Origin: Acidobacteriota bacterium
Lineage (GTDB): Bacteria; Acidobacteriota; Holophagae; Acanthopleuribacterales; Acanthopleuribacteraceae
Reading direction: 5' to 3'
DNA: 64,000 nucleotides
NCBI GenBank assembly: GCA_002747255.1
Contig: PDUC01000033.1
Coordinates: 108,306-172,305, forward strand
In this document: positions 8,994-18,922 of the stretch, piece by piece
Layout: every line of letters starts with the position of its first letter
Position numbering within the stretch: position 1 is the stretch's first letter
Notes under the pieces: generated by a model
What the model was told of the DNA's origin: nothing
Databases searched by the model: none
What the model saw: the letters and a program-made list of their open reading frames with translations, nothing else
Made by a program: the position numbers and the translations under genes

Positions 8994-11900
8994 GTGTCTG
9001 GAGAAAAGAGGAAACAGCCAAGATACCTCGTTTTATGTCACGGTATCTTGTCGCACAATGAGCTGAAAATCCCCATCCAAATTCAAGATATCAACACCCG
9101 CGGAGCCTCTTTTGTTATGGCTAAGAGCGATATCCCGCTGGGACAGGTGGTTATAGAATGCCGCTTAGAGAAAAATAAAGCCACATTTAAAGGTAACTGT
9201 CGCACGGTCAATGCTTTTCAATCCAAAAAAGGCAAACCGTTTTTGCGAATTGGTATGCAATTCACGGCGGCCTCTAAAAATGCCGCCGCATTTTTCAGTG
9301 AACTTTCTGGACAAATCAAAAGAAATGATCAGGCAACCATCGCGGCAGAAAATCCTTACCGCGAAAACCCAACAGAAGTGCTTAACAAAGCAAAGGTTGC
9401 TTTTCCTGCTGAAAATGTCGGCAGCGGTGTGCACAACAAGAGAAAACACAGGCGGGTAGAACTGAAAAAGCCTCTCATTTTGACCTACGATGAGGGACAG
9501 TTTAAGGGCCAGAGCATTGATTTTACCGAATTGGGTATTGGCTATCTCACCACTACTGATACCCCAAGTACAAACTCACTGACACTCCATTGTAAAGCCC
9601 GGGAAGATTTGGTATTCCAATTACGCATCGAGGTAAAGTTCAACGGTGAGTATCAATCGGGTAATCGCATTTTCAGACGGGTGGGAGCCAGAATTATCGA
9701 TGCCTCCCCTGAGTATCAAACTTTTTTGAAGGAAAACAAGATTGTCACCACGAAGGCGGAGAGCAAAGCAGGTAGTACCTCAAAGATACTGAGACCATGT
9801 CGTTATCGCTATTTAGAAACCCTGGGGACAGGGGGTTTTGCTGAAGTCTACCTGGTTGAAGATGTCGCTCTGCACCGTAAGGTCGCCATGAAGATTTTAC
9901 TTCCTCATATTTTAAAAGATCGTCAAATGGTTGACGAATTCATTGTTGAAGCTCAAATTTCTGCTAAATTTCACCATCCCAACATAGCGATTGTCTATGA
10001 AGTTGGCGAGATTCATCCCGACCAGTTTCACTCCAGTATTGACTTTCCCCAAATCATTCTCGATCAGTTCAAGGAAGGTATGGTCTATTTCACCATGTTG
10101 TACATTGAAGGTCGAACGCTTGCAGACGTCATTAAAAAACAACGCAAGCTGCCGCCGCTCAAAGTGCTCCACATCATGCGTGAAGTTGGAAAAGCGCTCT
10201 CTTTTGCGCATCAAGGGGGTGTCATTCATCGAGATATCAAGCCCGAAAACATCATGCTGACTTTTGACAATAAAATTCTGGTCACTGATTTTGGCATCGC
10301 CTCTGTGCTGAAATCCAATATTGCGGATAACAGAGCACATGCAGATGAACTGTCTCAGAAAAAAACCAAGGGTTTCATGGGTACACCTGTTTATGTTTCG
10401 CCTGAACAAATTCTGGAAAAAGAGGTGGATGGCCGTTCTGACTTGTACAGTTTAGGTGTAACCGGTTATGAACTTTTAGTTGGAAAACCTCCATTTAAAG
10501 GTGCAACCTGGATGGAAACCCTGGCTAAACACCTGCACGAACCACCTACCTCCATGCTGGAACTGAACCCCGGTATCCCGTCCAATTTTGATGTCTTTAT
10601 TCAGAAATTACTGGCGAAGAAAAAGGAGGATAGACCTGAAAGCGCCAAAGTGTTTCTCGATGATCTGCATATTTTAGAAAGCCATCTGCTAACTGAAAAC
10701 GTCGTTGTCGATCGAGTGAAAGAGATTACCCCGGAAATGTTCCATGCGGTTGAATCACTTTTTAAACAGTTTGTCAAAACTCTCAAAAACATCGGTACCT
10801 ATCCCGAAACACATCACATGGTAATTCATGCTATCGAGAGGTTGTACCAATTTTTTGAAGCGTACTTTGAAGAATATGAAAGGCTGGATCTGGAAATCTC
10901 ATCCATGGAAGTTCTCTTTGACAAAACATCGGTATTCTCAGAAGACCAAAAAGAAAATGCGTTTTGTTTTAACCTGTTCAGGGATGGTATTCGCAACCTC
11001 ATCTTTTTCAGGGGCTTGCCGCTGGAAGAGCTGAAGACTTTTCTTGTTGCAGTTCACAAATATATCAATAATGCCAAGTCTTACGAAATGGACTCGGTAA
11101 CGTTGCTTTTTCAATTGGAATTAAAATACATTGATTTTGAATATTCAGATAGTTTCTATGAAGACCCCAATACCATGAATAGAATGTACCATATGAAGAA
11201 AAATATGAGTGTGAAAGAACAATGGGATGTCCCCAGCTTAATGAAGTCGGCCTTTCCAGGTGAGGAGTTACTTACTTATTGGAATAATATTCAAAATGCC
11301 TTCGATCAATCCAATACCTTAAACTTTGTCAATCGCTTAATTCAACCTGAACTGACCCATATTCGCACGGAAGCTATCCGTATCGCCATTAGTATGGCTG
11401 AGCGAGAAAAGGAATCGGAGGTCTTCGATCAGCAGTATCGTATGATGGAGGAAGTAATCTATTCGTGTCTTTCAGAAAACGATCTTACTAGCGCGATTTA
11501 CACCATCAAAACACTTGAGTCATGGGCTCTTAACGCACCAAAGGATGACACAAAACAGTTTGCCTCGAGATTTGTGTCTTTGCAAGAACGATTGTCCAGT
11601 GAGGAATTTCTTGAGCCATTATTAGATAAATATTTCCTTATAAGCAGATCTTTTGGCGATGGTGTTAAAGCCATATGTCGAGCACTGCAGCCGGCAAAAG
11701 CTGTCCCTGTACTATTTCAACTTTTTAAACGTCAGAATGAGGGTTGGAAGCATAATTTCATAGCAGAATGCTGTGTCATCACTGCAGGTCCCCATATTGC
11801 CAAATTGAATCAACTGGGTTTGTCATTGGATGACGAGCTTGCGGCAACTATGTTAAAGAGTTATCGGTACCTCCATCCAAGGGCTCCCAAGACGAGTATC

Positions 11901-12401
11901 ATGCAGTGGTTCTCTCATCCGGGAACAAAAACCCGAATGGCTTTAGTCAGCCTGGTCAATGTGGTCAATCGTCCTGAGAGTATTCCCATTCTAAAAAAAT
12001 GTGCTTTGGAAAAATTATCGAGACATGAAAGCTCTAGAAAATTGGCTTGGCAGCTGCTTGAAAAACGATCGCCAAAGTCACTGAACTCGGTTGTAAAACA
12101 GTATTTCGATCTGGGCGCGTTGAAGGAACTCACTGTCATGGAACAGAAAATGGTTTTCCAGTATGCGGCTACTCATTTGGTAAAAGAAGGAGGAGAGGCG
12201 TTCCTGATTGAAATTATACACGACAAAACACTCCTGGGAACAGGAGGTCTGGATTTGGAAGAGAGAAAACTCGCTGCCTTACAGTTGAAGCGAATAGGCA
12301 CTGAAGCTAGCAGGCAAGCCATCATCAGAGAATCGAAACGTATCCTGGGCAATCGAGAATTTATCAATTACTGCAAACGACTAAGTGAGGACATGTCATG
12401 A
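8994..12401 (+). CDS. PilZ-PilZ-Ser/Thr protein kinase with long helical C-terminal region
   Basis: This 1135-residue protein has two PilZ-like modules, at about residues 4-105 (RKQPR, then DINTRG) and 150-250 (RKHRR, then DFTELG). Both keep the RxxxR arm, but the Ser of DxSxxG is Asn or Thr. A Hanks-type kinase follows at about 268-560: glycine loop GTGGFAEV, VAMKIL lysine, HRD at 412-414, DFG at 432-434 and SPEQ, so it looks catalytically intact. The remaining 570 residues are mostly helical, HEAT-like, without transmembrane segments, so the protein is cytoplasmic. PilZ modules bind cyclic di-GMP in known proteins, so the kinase may be second-messenger controlled. The GTG start follows GGGGGAGGAAGG. 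An ATTAAG-GTAT-CTTAAT palindrome lies at 8873-8888 upstream. Confidence 0.85.
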   Translation: MSGEKRKQPRYLVLCHGILSHNELKIPIQIQDINTRGASFVMAKSDIPLGQVVIECRLEKNKATFKGNCRTVNAFQSKKGKPFLRIGMQFTAASKNAAAFFSELSGQIKRNDQATIAAENPYRENPTEVLNKAKVAFPAENVGSGVHNKRKHRRVELKKPLILTYDEGQFKGQSIDFTELGIGYLTTTDTPSTNSLTLHCKAREDLVFQLRIEVKFNGEYQSGNRIFRRVGARIIDASPEYQTFLKENKIVTTKAESKAGSTSKILRPCRYRYLETLGTGGFAEVYLVEDVALHRKVAMKILLPHILKDRQMVDEFIVEAQISAKFHHPNIAIVYEVGEIHPDQFHSSIDFPQIILDQFKEGMVYFTMLYIEGRTLADVIKKQRKLPPLKVLHIMREVGKALSFAHQGGVIHRDIKPENIMLTFDNKILVTDFGIASVLKSNIADNRAHADELSQKKTKGFMGTPVYVSPEQILEKEVDGRSDLYSLGVTGYELLVGKPPFKGATWMETLAKHLHEPPTSMLELNPGIPSNFDVFIQKLLAKKKEDRPESAKVFLDDLHILESHLLTENVVVDRVKEITPEMFHAVESLFKQFVKTLKNIGTYPETHHMVIHAIERLYQFFEAYFEEYERLDLEISSMEVLFDKTSVFSEDQKENAFCFNLFRDGIRNLIFFRGLPLEELKTFLVAVHKYINNAKSYEMDSVTLLFQLELKYIDFEYSDSFYEDPNTMNRMYHMKKNMSVKEQWDVPSLMKSAFPGEELLTYWNNIQNAFDQSNTLNFVNRLIQPELTHIRTEAIRIAISMAEREKESEVFDQQYRMMEEVIYSCLSENDLTSAIYTIKTLESWALNAPKDDTKQFASRFVSLQERLSSEEFLEPLLDKYFLISRSFGDGVKAICRALQPAKAVPVLFQLFKRQNEGWKHNFIAECCVITAGPHIAKLNQLGLSLDDELAATMLKSYRYLHPRAPKTSIMQWFSHPGTKTRMALVSLVNVVNRPESIPILKKCALEKLSRHESSRKLAWQLLEKRSPKSLNSVVKQYFDLGALKELTVMEQKMVFQYAATHLVKEGGEAFLIEIIHDKTLLGTGGLDLEERKLAALQLKRIGTEASRQAIIRESKRILGNREFINYCKRLSEDMS

Positions 12402-13762
12402 TAGCTCCAGAAGATGTAAAAATGACTCAACGCATCCAGACCTTAGGACGATCCATGGTCACTAATTTGTATCAGCTCTTTCGCAGTGCAGAAATATACG
12501 AAGAAAACAACGAAATTTTTCGGCGGATTTCCGATTCGATGAGGACTCAGATTGAAGAATCCTACCGCTATCTCAATAGCTGTAATCTGAAAATATCAAA
12601 TCACAATATCTATGTGTCGAGGAACCGTATTTTTATTGATTTCGGTATTCTGGAGTCTGTGCGTTCACTGAGTAAGATTTTCGCGGGGGCCAATGTCGGC
12701 GGGATGAATTTTCTCGAGGATTGTCTGGACATACACAACTTGATACGTGGTCTTTTGGCTTTTCGCGACACCATTGTCCTAGATCAGAGAAAAGGTGTCG
12801 ATGCCATAAAAAAAGGCATGATTGAACGACATACTCCTTTCATCGAACCGATGCCAGAAGACATTTATGAAGTTAAGGTTACAGGCCTGAGGGATGTGTT
12901 TCACGCTAAAGAATTTGCACTTAAAAACGCTATTAAACTTATAATTTTTCTGGAAAACATGCATGAGAGCTATCAAACAGGAAAGCAGGCCCAGATTTCA
13001 ATTATTTACCGAATCATTTTAAACCTTATGCGTGTACTTGAACACCATCCATCCATTATTAAAGAGCTGATGAGCCTGAAAGTACCCAATAAGGCCATTC
13101 ACGATCAGTACTATTGTGCCCTGCTCCTCCTTTCCGTTTTGGGGCATTTTAAAGCCAAGAGACAGGATATGCTGAACTTGGTCGTTGATTCGCTTTTCCA
13201 CAACATGGGTCGCTTAACATCTAAAAAGTTTCTGGATGCAAGGCAGGCTTCTGATGCTGGCGCCAGAAAATTACTGGAAACGCGTTTCATTAACAGAAGC
13301 TTTTTTTACCGAGTCAACTATGCTTATCATACACCCTTGAATGAAGCAGTTCAGAGTGGTCTCGAATTCTGCAGTTTATTTAAAACCATCGTTGCTTTTG
13401 TTCATCAACTGAAATCAAGGGAACTCCACCAAACAGCCGTTATCAATCTTTTGAAATCAAAATCCGCAGAAATCCATAAACCCAGTGTTCTACTAATTGC
13501 TAAAACCCTGGGGTTACTGGTTCCCGGACAAAGCGTTATTCTTGATAGAAAGAAGCCAGGCTTGGTTTCACACTGGAAGAATGACAAGATGTCAGCCGAA
13601 CTCCAGGTCACGACACTGGATCCCGTCAACAAGAAGCACATTGAACATATTAATTGGGATTTTGAAGGGGAAAAAGAGTGGTTGGGATATTTAAAACGCC
13701 TTTCCATTCCCTCACCCACACTGCCAGCACCGAATCCAATAAATGTCATTTTCAAAAGTTAA
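12398..13762 (+). CDS. Kinase-partner protein with degenerate HD-GYP-like domain
   Basis: This 454-residue cytoplasmic protein overlaps the kinase gene by four bases (ATGA), so the two are translationally coupled. Its layout resembles HD-domain proteins found next to bacterial kinases: a helical N-terminus, an NHNIYVSRNRIFIDF segment near residue 70, then a region aligned with HD-GYP at about residues 230-330. There LGHFKAKRQDMLNLVVDSL leads to FHNMGRL where active enzymes have LHDIGK. The metal-binding Asp is replaced by Asn and no GYP motif follows. It is therefore probably not an active phosphodiesterase, but may bind a partner or nucleotide. The function is not known to me. Confidence 0.65.
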   Translation: MIAPEDVKMTQRIQTLGRSMVTNLYQLFRSAEIYEENNEIFRRISDSMRTQIEESYRYLNSCNLKISNHNIYVSRNRIFIDFGILESVRSLSKIFAGANVGGMNFLEDCLDIHNLIRGLLAFRDTIVLDQRKGVDAIKKGMIERHTPFIEPMPEDIYEVKVTGLRDVFHAKEFALKNAIKLIIFLENMHESYQTGKQAQISIIYRIILNLMRVLEHHPSIIKELMSLKVPNKAIHDQYYCALLLLSVLGHFKAKRQDMLNLVVDSLFHNMGRLTSKKFLDARQASDAGARKLLETRFINRSFFYRVNYAYHTPLNEAVQSGLEFCSLFKTIVAFVHQLKSRELHQTAVINLLKSKSAEIHKPSVLLIAKTLGLLVPGQSVILDRKKPGLVSHWKNDKMSAELQVTTLDPVNKKHIEHINWDFEGEKEWLGYLKRLSIPSPTLPAPNPINVIFKS

Positions 13763-13797
13763 AATAAAACCTGCCCTCTTGATCGATCAGGTTCAGG

Positions 13798-14943
13798 CTA
13801 CAGGTTCCGAAACAACTCCTCATAAGCTTCAGCTATCTTTGTAATATCAAATTGACTGGCTTTAATGCGACTCTTTCTGCTCATTTCCTCCAGCTCTTGT
13901 CGTTGACTGATTAAAAGGGACAGTTTCTCCATCCAGAGATTTTTATCTTGGAGAGGGAGCAGATATCCGGTTTTCCCGTTATCAATTAAATCCCTCAAAC
14001 CCCTTATTTCGGAACCCAGAATGGGGGTGCCCAGGAACAAGGCCTCGATACCGACCATAGGCAAGCCTTCAGTGTGACTTGGTATGAGGAGCAAGTGGGA
14101 CTCACTCAACTTTTCGTGAACACACTCCCTGGATAACCATCCTGTAAAGTGAACCTGCTTGTCAATTCCAAGTTTGAGGGCTTTTGTTTCCAGATGCTTT
14201 CTCAACGGGCCGTCCCCAACCAGAACATAATTCCAGTCCCTGTACTCCAGTTCTGCCAGTAGATGAAACATAAAATCGAGATTTTTCTGCTCATTGAACC
14301 TGCCTACCGAAATAAATTGAAACCGCTTTCCTGTTTTTCTCGTGCGAGTTATGGGACGAATCCCGTTGTAAATCGTTTCAACGGGAACACCATACGCCTT
14401 TTTTGCTAAGTCTTTCACAAAATCACTTACGGCCACAATGCGAGAAGCTTTTTTCCATATAGGGAAGGTGAAGGGTTTTAAAAACCGAAAAAGGTGGTCG
14501 GTTTGTGCTGGCAATGCTCCCGGCACATCTCCTAAGTGAATGGTCAGTACGTAAGGTCTTCTTGAAATGACACTGGTAACAAAAGCGAGCACCCCTGTGG
14601 GAACGGCAAAATGGGCATGGATCACATCGGGCTTCCAAAAAACAGCCTGCTTGAGCGCGGGTATGAAATGGGTGAAGAGATACAGGAACATTTCCCAAAC
14701 AGTGCAGGACTCCATTTTTCTCCTAAAAGAAAAAAGACGCGTGACAGTCAATTTACTGGTCCTGCTCTTCTTTGCCAAACCGCCAGGAACCCCTTTTACC
14801 CAGGATGTTTGAACACGCACCTCATGTCCCCGTTCAGCTAACTCTTCCGCAAGATTCTTGCAAACGGTGCCTCCGCCACCGCCAATGGGAGGGTACTCGT
14901 AGTTCAAGACAAGTATTTTAAGGGGACTGAATTTCTTTGGCAT
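13798..14943 (-). CDS. Family 4 glycosyltransferase
   Basis: This 381-residue GT-B glycosyltransferase has the N-terminal acceptor domain opening with NYEYPPIGGGGGTV. The donor domain carries VGRFNEQKNLD, a VGDGPLR loop and the retaining E-x7-E motif SHTEGLPMVGIEALFLG. It would transfer a sugar from a nucleotide donor in polysaccharide or glycolipid synthesis at the inner membrane. An AGGA site lies eight bases before the ATG. It is convergent with the HD-like gene (35-base gap) and divergent from the membrane protein/GT2/AsnB operon, which suggests a shared glycan role. Donor and acceptor cannot be told from sequence. Confidence 0.85.
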   Translation of the reverse strand: MPKKFSPLKILVLNYEYPPIGGGGGTVCKNLAEELAERGHEVRVQTSWVKGVPGGLAKKSRTSKLTVTRLFSFRRKMESCTVWEMFLYLFTHFIPALKQAVFWKPDVIHAHFAVPTGVLAFVTSVISRRPYVLTIHLGDVPGALPAQTDHLFRFLKPFTFPIWKKASRIVAVSDFVKDLAKKAYGVPVETIYNGIRPITRTRKTGKRFQFISVGRFNEQKNLDFMFHLLAELEYRDWNYVLVGDGPLRKHLETKALKLGIDKQVHFTGWLSRECVHEKLSESHLLLIPSHTEGLPMVGIEALFLGTPILGSEIRGLRDLIDNGKTGYLLPLQDKNLWMEKLSLLISQRQELEEMSRKSRIKASQFDITKIAEAYEELFRNL

Positions 14944-15180
14944 GTTTAGAGTCCTGGTTACAGTTGGTTTTTCAGGAAAGAAGACGTGTTATCTGACCCT
15001 TTTTGGTGTCATCGAATAATAGCTTATTTTGAAACCAAGCATTTGAAAACCAAAAAGGGAGCTTTAGAATGTCACCGAAAATATGATAGCATGTTCGTGT
15101 TATCCTATTTACAATAAACCGGATAGATTCTTATTATAGAGATCATACCGCGGATAACGAAACGGACGGGGTTGGCAAAC

Positions 15181-17949
15181 ATGAACACTGATGGTTTGAC
15201 GGAACAATCAGGTAAGAGAAAAATATTTTTTTCTTTAGGAGTCATTCTGTTGATGGCATTAATTGGTGTCCGGCAGATTATCGATGTGGATGTGTGGTGG
15301 CATATTCAATTGGGCCATGACATGCTGACTCATTTCGGAGCACCTGATTTTTCCAAATTCTATTTCACGCCCATCAACCCGGAAATTCTCGACTTACGTT
15401 ATACCTGGCTTGGAGATATTATCTTTTATCTCACCTACCTCGCAGGTGGGACTGTTGGGTTGCAGCTACTGCGAATGACTTTAATGGCCTGGTGTGCCTG
15501 GATGCTTTGGGATATCAATCAACGCCGGCTCTCCGCAGCTCTTTTCACGCTGCTGATTGTGTTTTTCTTGACAACCTATCAGATACAACTGATGAGAAAT
15601 GCTCTTTTCAGTATGCCGTTCATGACAGCATTGTATTGGTTTTGGTGGAAGTACACAGTGAAAAACAGGACGAAGTTTTTATGGATGATTCCAGCCCTGC
15701 TTTTCATCTGGAGCTGCATTCATGGAACTTATATGCTTGGCTGTGTTCTGTTTTGCTGCCTCATTGGCGGTAATATCTACTCTTTCTTTTGGCGGAACAG
15801 AAATGTGGAACCACCAAAAAAACGAAAAAAAAATCAAAAACCAGACAAAACCGATATGAATGCCAGTCTGTTGGAAGAATTACTGACAGCAAGAAGTCAG
15901 ATAACCGCATTGTTTTTAGCGTTTCTCTTGGTCCTATTCTACAATCAAGCGGCTATAAATGAGTTGTCTCGCCTGCTGGGCTCCTTTTGGTGGATGTGGA
16001 TTACGGCCGGTTTCGGCTTGCTGGCAGCGGTCTTTTTTACTCCCCAAGTTCCGCAATGGTTGATCGCAAAAAGAGCGCTGGTTTTTAAAACAATTCGTGC
16101 GGGTCTCTTCCTTTTTGTTGCGAGCTGTGTTGTACTGTTGAGTTATAAGGTCATCCAAACCCATCAAGCGGAATCCGTGCTTGTCAAAGCCCAAAATGGC
16201 AGTCACTCAGGTTGGTTGAAATCTACAGCCAAGGTGTTTAATTCACTTGTCGTGAAAGCGGATGACAGAGTAATGGTGTCACAGGACTTTTTATCACCTT
16301 GGTTTCATCTCCATGAAATGTACATCAGTCTTTCTTTTCTGGTGGGGCTGGTTACTCTTGTTGTCTTTATCATCCGCAGGCCCGTCCCAACTGACATTCT
16401 TTTTACTTTTTTCCCCGTTATGATTCTCGCGTTTGGATACAAGCGAACGGCAGGTTTCCTAGGTATGGTCTCTGTCTTCTCGATTCTTTTAATCGGGAAA
16501 AGAAAGATCCTGGAATACGATCGACTGTGGCTTTGGCTTTGCAATGGTGTTTTCTTTTCAGGTCTTGCACTGTCCTTATTTTTATTTCCTCAAAAGATTG
16601 GAATTTGGGAAAAACACATTCCAGGTTGGGGTAGAGCACCTCTGTTTTCCACACAATGTGCCGATGAGGTTCTTCTAAAGGAAGGTGATAATCCGGTTTT
16701 TACGACTATCACCAATGGTGGTTTTCTCCTTTTTCACTGGTATCCAGAAAAGCGTGTTTTTGTCGACAGCTTTTTTGCACCACATAGCGGTGAAACATTC
16801 AATCAGTTTAAAAGCATTCTTTTAAGCGACGATCCAGATCTTTTGTTTAGAAAATTTGGTATTTACAGAGCGATTGTCTGTCATCAGGACCTAGTCTGGA
16901 TGAATGTATTCAGCAGTAGTCAGAACTGGTATCCGGAAAGCATGGACGAAGGTGTGATGGTCTTCCTGTATGAATCTGACTGGGATAAGGCTCCGCAGCC
17001 AACCTTGTATCTGGATGATTTCGATGACCAGCCTGAATACAACAAGACACTTGTTTCAAACAGGGTACTGGAAATTCCAAGTATCCTGATAGCAAAGGGA
17101 CGGTTGACTCAAGCCTTGAATTTCATGAAAGAAGAACAGGCTCTCATTCATAAGGCGCATCGCTTTGCGGATCCGTTTTCGGTTGAACAACTCAAGAAAA
17201 ATATTCAGACAGCGCAGGCGGAATACAATGGCAATAACAGTAAAATACTGTACTTGAAATCCGTTCTTCAACGCAAAATTATAGAAAAGAAACCAGAAGC
17301 GATTGTCGCAGTTGCCGGTGAAATCTGGGATCAAAAGCCCACCACCGAAATTGGCCTGCAACTCAGCGATTCACTGATAAGCACTGGTCAGCTGGATCGC
17401 GCAAAAGAGATACTTACCAAAACGGAAGAATTGGATAGGAGTGAGGATCGAAAAGTACGCAAAAACACAATCTCACTCTGGAACAAGCTGGCTGAAAAAG
17501 CCCTGCAATCAAAAGAACTCTTGCTTGGCTTCACCTCGCTCCATCGCATTCATACTCTCGATAATGAGAAGCTAACGCGAACACAATTGAAGCAAATAAG
17601 CTTTAAACTGTACCTTGAACATGGAATGGATAAAAACATCCATCAGCGTTACAGATACCTGCTAAAATTGAGAGAGGTTTTCAATCATGAACCTGCAGTT
17701 TTGCATCACCTCTCCGTGCTCGTTTTGAAAAACTACAGTGAACTTGGCCTTTCGTTGGCCGATGCGCGGTCTTTTTCTGAACAGGCTCTTGAGCTTTGCG
17801 AGCTGCAATCTGTTGAAAAGAATCATCCCTATGTCATTCAATTATCAAGAGTCCTGGAAGCCGGAGGACAGAAGGCGGAACTGGAAAAGATTTTAAAAAA
17901 GTACGGTATGGAAAAACAGTCACTAGAGGGGAACAATGAACAACCATAA
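15181..17949 (+). CDS. Large polytopic membrane protein, GT-C-like, with TPR-like C-terminus
   Basis: This protein has 922 residues from the ATG at 15181; a TTG at 15172 is possible but fits the ribosome-binding site less well. The N-terminal half has about a dozen transmembrane helices. An early DVDVWWHIQLGHDML loop with acidic residues after the first helix is reminiscent of GT-C glycosyltransferases. A basic Lys/Asn/Pro-rich cytoplasmic loop lies near residues 205-230. After the membrane part, GGFLLFHWYPEKRVFVDS is a segment I associate with a family of uncharacterised membrane proteins. The last 280 or so residues are helical and TPR-like. It overlaps the GT2 gene by 14 bases. It may transfer a lipid-linked sugar or act as a polymerase. 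Confidence 0.6.
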   Translation: MNTDGLTEQSGKRKIFFSLGVILLMALIGVRQIIDVDVWWHIQLGHDMLTHFGAPDFSKFYFTPINPEILDLRYTWLGDIIFYLTYLAGGTVGLQLLRMTLMAWCAWMLWDINQRRLSAALFTLLIVFFLTTYQIQLMRNALFSMPFMTALYWFWWKYTVKNRTKFLWMIPALLFIWSCIHGTYMLGCVLFCCLIGGNIYSFFWRNRNVEPPKKRKKNQKPDKTDMNASLLEELLTARSQITALFLAFLLVLFYNQAAINELSRLLGSFWWMWITAGFGLLAAVFFTPQVPQWLIAKRALVFKTIRAGLFLFVASCVVLLSYKVIQTHQAESVLVKAQNGSHSGWLKSTAKVFNSLVVKADDRVMVSQDFLSPWFHLHEMYISLSFLVGLVTLVVFIIRRPVPTDILFTFFPVMILAFGYKRTAGFLGMVSVFSILLIGKRKILEYDRLWLWLCNGVFFSGLALSLFLFPQKIGIWEKHIPGWGRAPLFSTQCADEVLLKEGDNPVFTTITNGGFLLFHWYPEKRVFVDSFFAPHSGETFNQFKSILLSDDPDLLFRKFGIYRAIVCHQDLVWMNVFSSSQNWYPESMDEGVMVFLYESDWDKAPQPTLYLDDFDDQPEYNKTLVSNRVLEIPSILIAKGRLTQALNFMKEEQALIHKAHRFADPFSVEQLKKNIQTAQAEYNGNNSKILYLKSVLQRKIIEKKPEAIVAVAGEIWDQKPTTEIGLQLSDSLISTGQLDRAKEILTKTEELDRSEDRKVRKNTISLWNKLAEKALQSKELLLGFTSLHRIHTLDNEKLTRTQLKQISFKLYLEHGMDKNIHQRYRYLLKLREVFNHEPAVLHHLSVLVLKNYSELGLSLADARSFSEQALELCELQSVEKNHPYVIQLSRVLEAGGQKAELEKILKKYGMEKQSLEGNNEQP

Positions 17950-18922
17950 AGAAGACAGTAAAGAGAAAATTCATTTGAGTCTTGTTATTCCCGTTTTCAA
18001 TGAACGATCCTGCCTTGTCGAACTCCATGGCGAAATTCAAACAGTGTTGCAGGATTATGACTATTCATATGAAACGATTTTCGTGGATGACGGCAGTACG
18101 GATGGAAGCTGTGAATTAATCAAAGAGTTATCGAGCAAAGATCCCAGCGTAAAAAGTGTTCATTTAAAAAAGAATTATGGGCAGACTGCCGCGCTCATGG
18201 CTGGGTTCAAACACGCTGATGGTGATATTATCGTTTCTCTCGATGGTGATTTGCAAAACGATCCGGCAGATATTCCCAAACTTTTAGAAAAAATTCACGA
18301 AGGCTACGATGTTTGTTCTGGATGGCGGAAAAAGAGAAAGGATTCTTTAATTCGCAGGCGGTTGATGAGCTTTTTTGCCAATTTTATCGTTTCCATTCTG
18401 TCCGGGGTTAAACTGCACGATTTCGGATGCACACTCAAGGCTTACCGCAGTGAATACATTCAAGGTGTAAGACTGTATGGTGAAATGCATCGATTCATTC
18501 CCATTTACTTACACTGGGAAGGTGCCAAATTGTCTGAAGTTCCCGTCAATCATCGACCGCGAACCAGGGGCAAATCTAAATACGGACTGGAACGGACGTT
18601 TAAAGTCATGTTGGACCTGATTGTAATTGTGTTTATCGGTCGCTATATGGCCAAACCCATCTATTTTTTCGGTGCATTCGGTTTGGCCAATGTGGTTCTC
18701 AGTCTGTGTGCCTTTGCTTTGGCTGTCTGGCTGAAGTTCTTTGGCGGTAAAACCTTTATTGAAACACCCTTACCCCTTATTTGCGTCATGTTCATGATGA
18801 CCGGGATACTTTGCATTCTGATGGGGTTACTGGCAGAGGTATTGATGCGAACTTATTTTGAAACCCAGGGCAAGAATGCCTATTTCATCTCACACAGTTA
18901 TCGCAAGGATAACGTGAACTGA
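17936..18922 (+). CDS. Family 2 glycosyltransferase, polyprenyl-phosphate type (DPM1/GtrB-like)
   Basis: This 328-residue protein has a GT-A domain with VIPVFNE at the N-terminus, VDDGSTDGS and the SLDGDLQNDP nucleotide-sugar/metal site. The FGCTLKAYR and NHRPRTRGKSKYG segments are typical of polyprenyl-phosphate glycosyltransferases. Two C-terminal transmembrane helices (about residues 228-260 and 272-305) anchor it. Such enzymes charge undecaprenyl phosphate with a single sugar that is later used by a GT-C enzyme; the membrane protein encoded just upstream is a candidate user. The start has GAGGGGA before the ATG. The stop shares one base with the asnB start. Confidence 0.85.
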   Translation: MNNHKEDSKEKIHLSLVIPVFNERSCLVELHGEIQTVLQDYDYSYETIFVDDGSTDGSCELIKELSSKDPSVKSVHLKKNYGQTAALMAGFKHADGDIIVSLDGDLQNDPADIPKLLEKIHEGYDVCSGWRKKRKDSLIRRRLMSFFANFIVSILSGVKLHDFGCTLKAYRSEYIQGVRLYGEMHRFIPIYLHWEGAKLSEVPVNHRPRTRGKSKYGLERTFKVMLDLIVIVFIGRYMAKPIYFFGAFGLANVVLSLCAFALAVWLKFFGGKTFIETPLPLICVMFMMTGILCILMGLLAEVLMRTYFETQGKNAYFISHSYRKDNVN

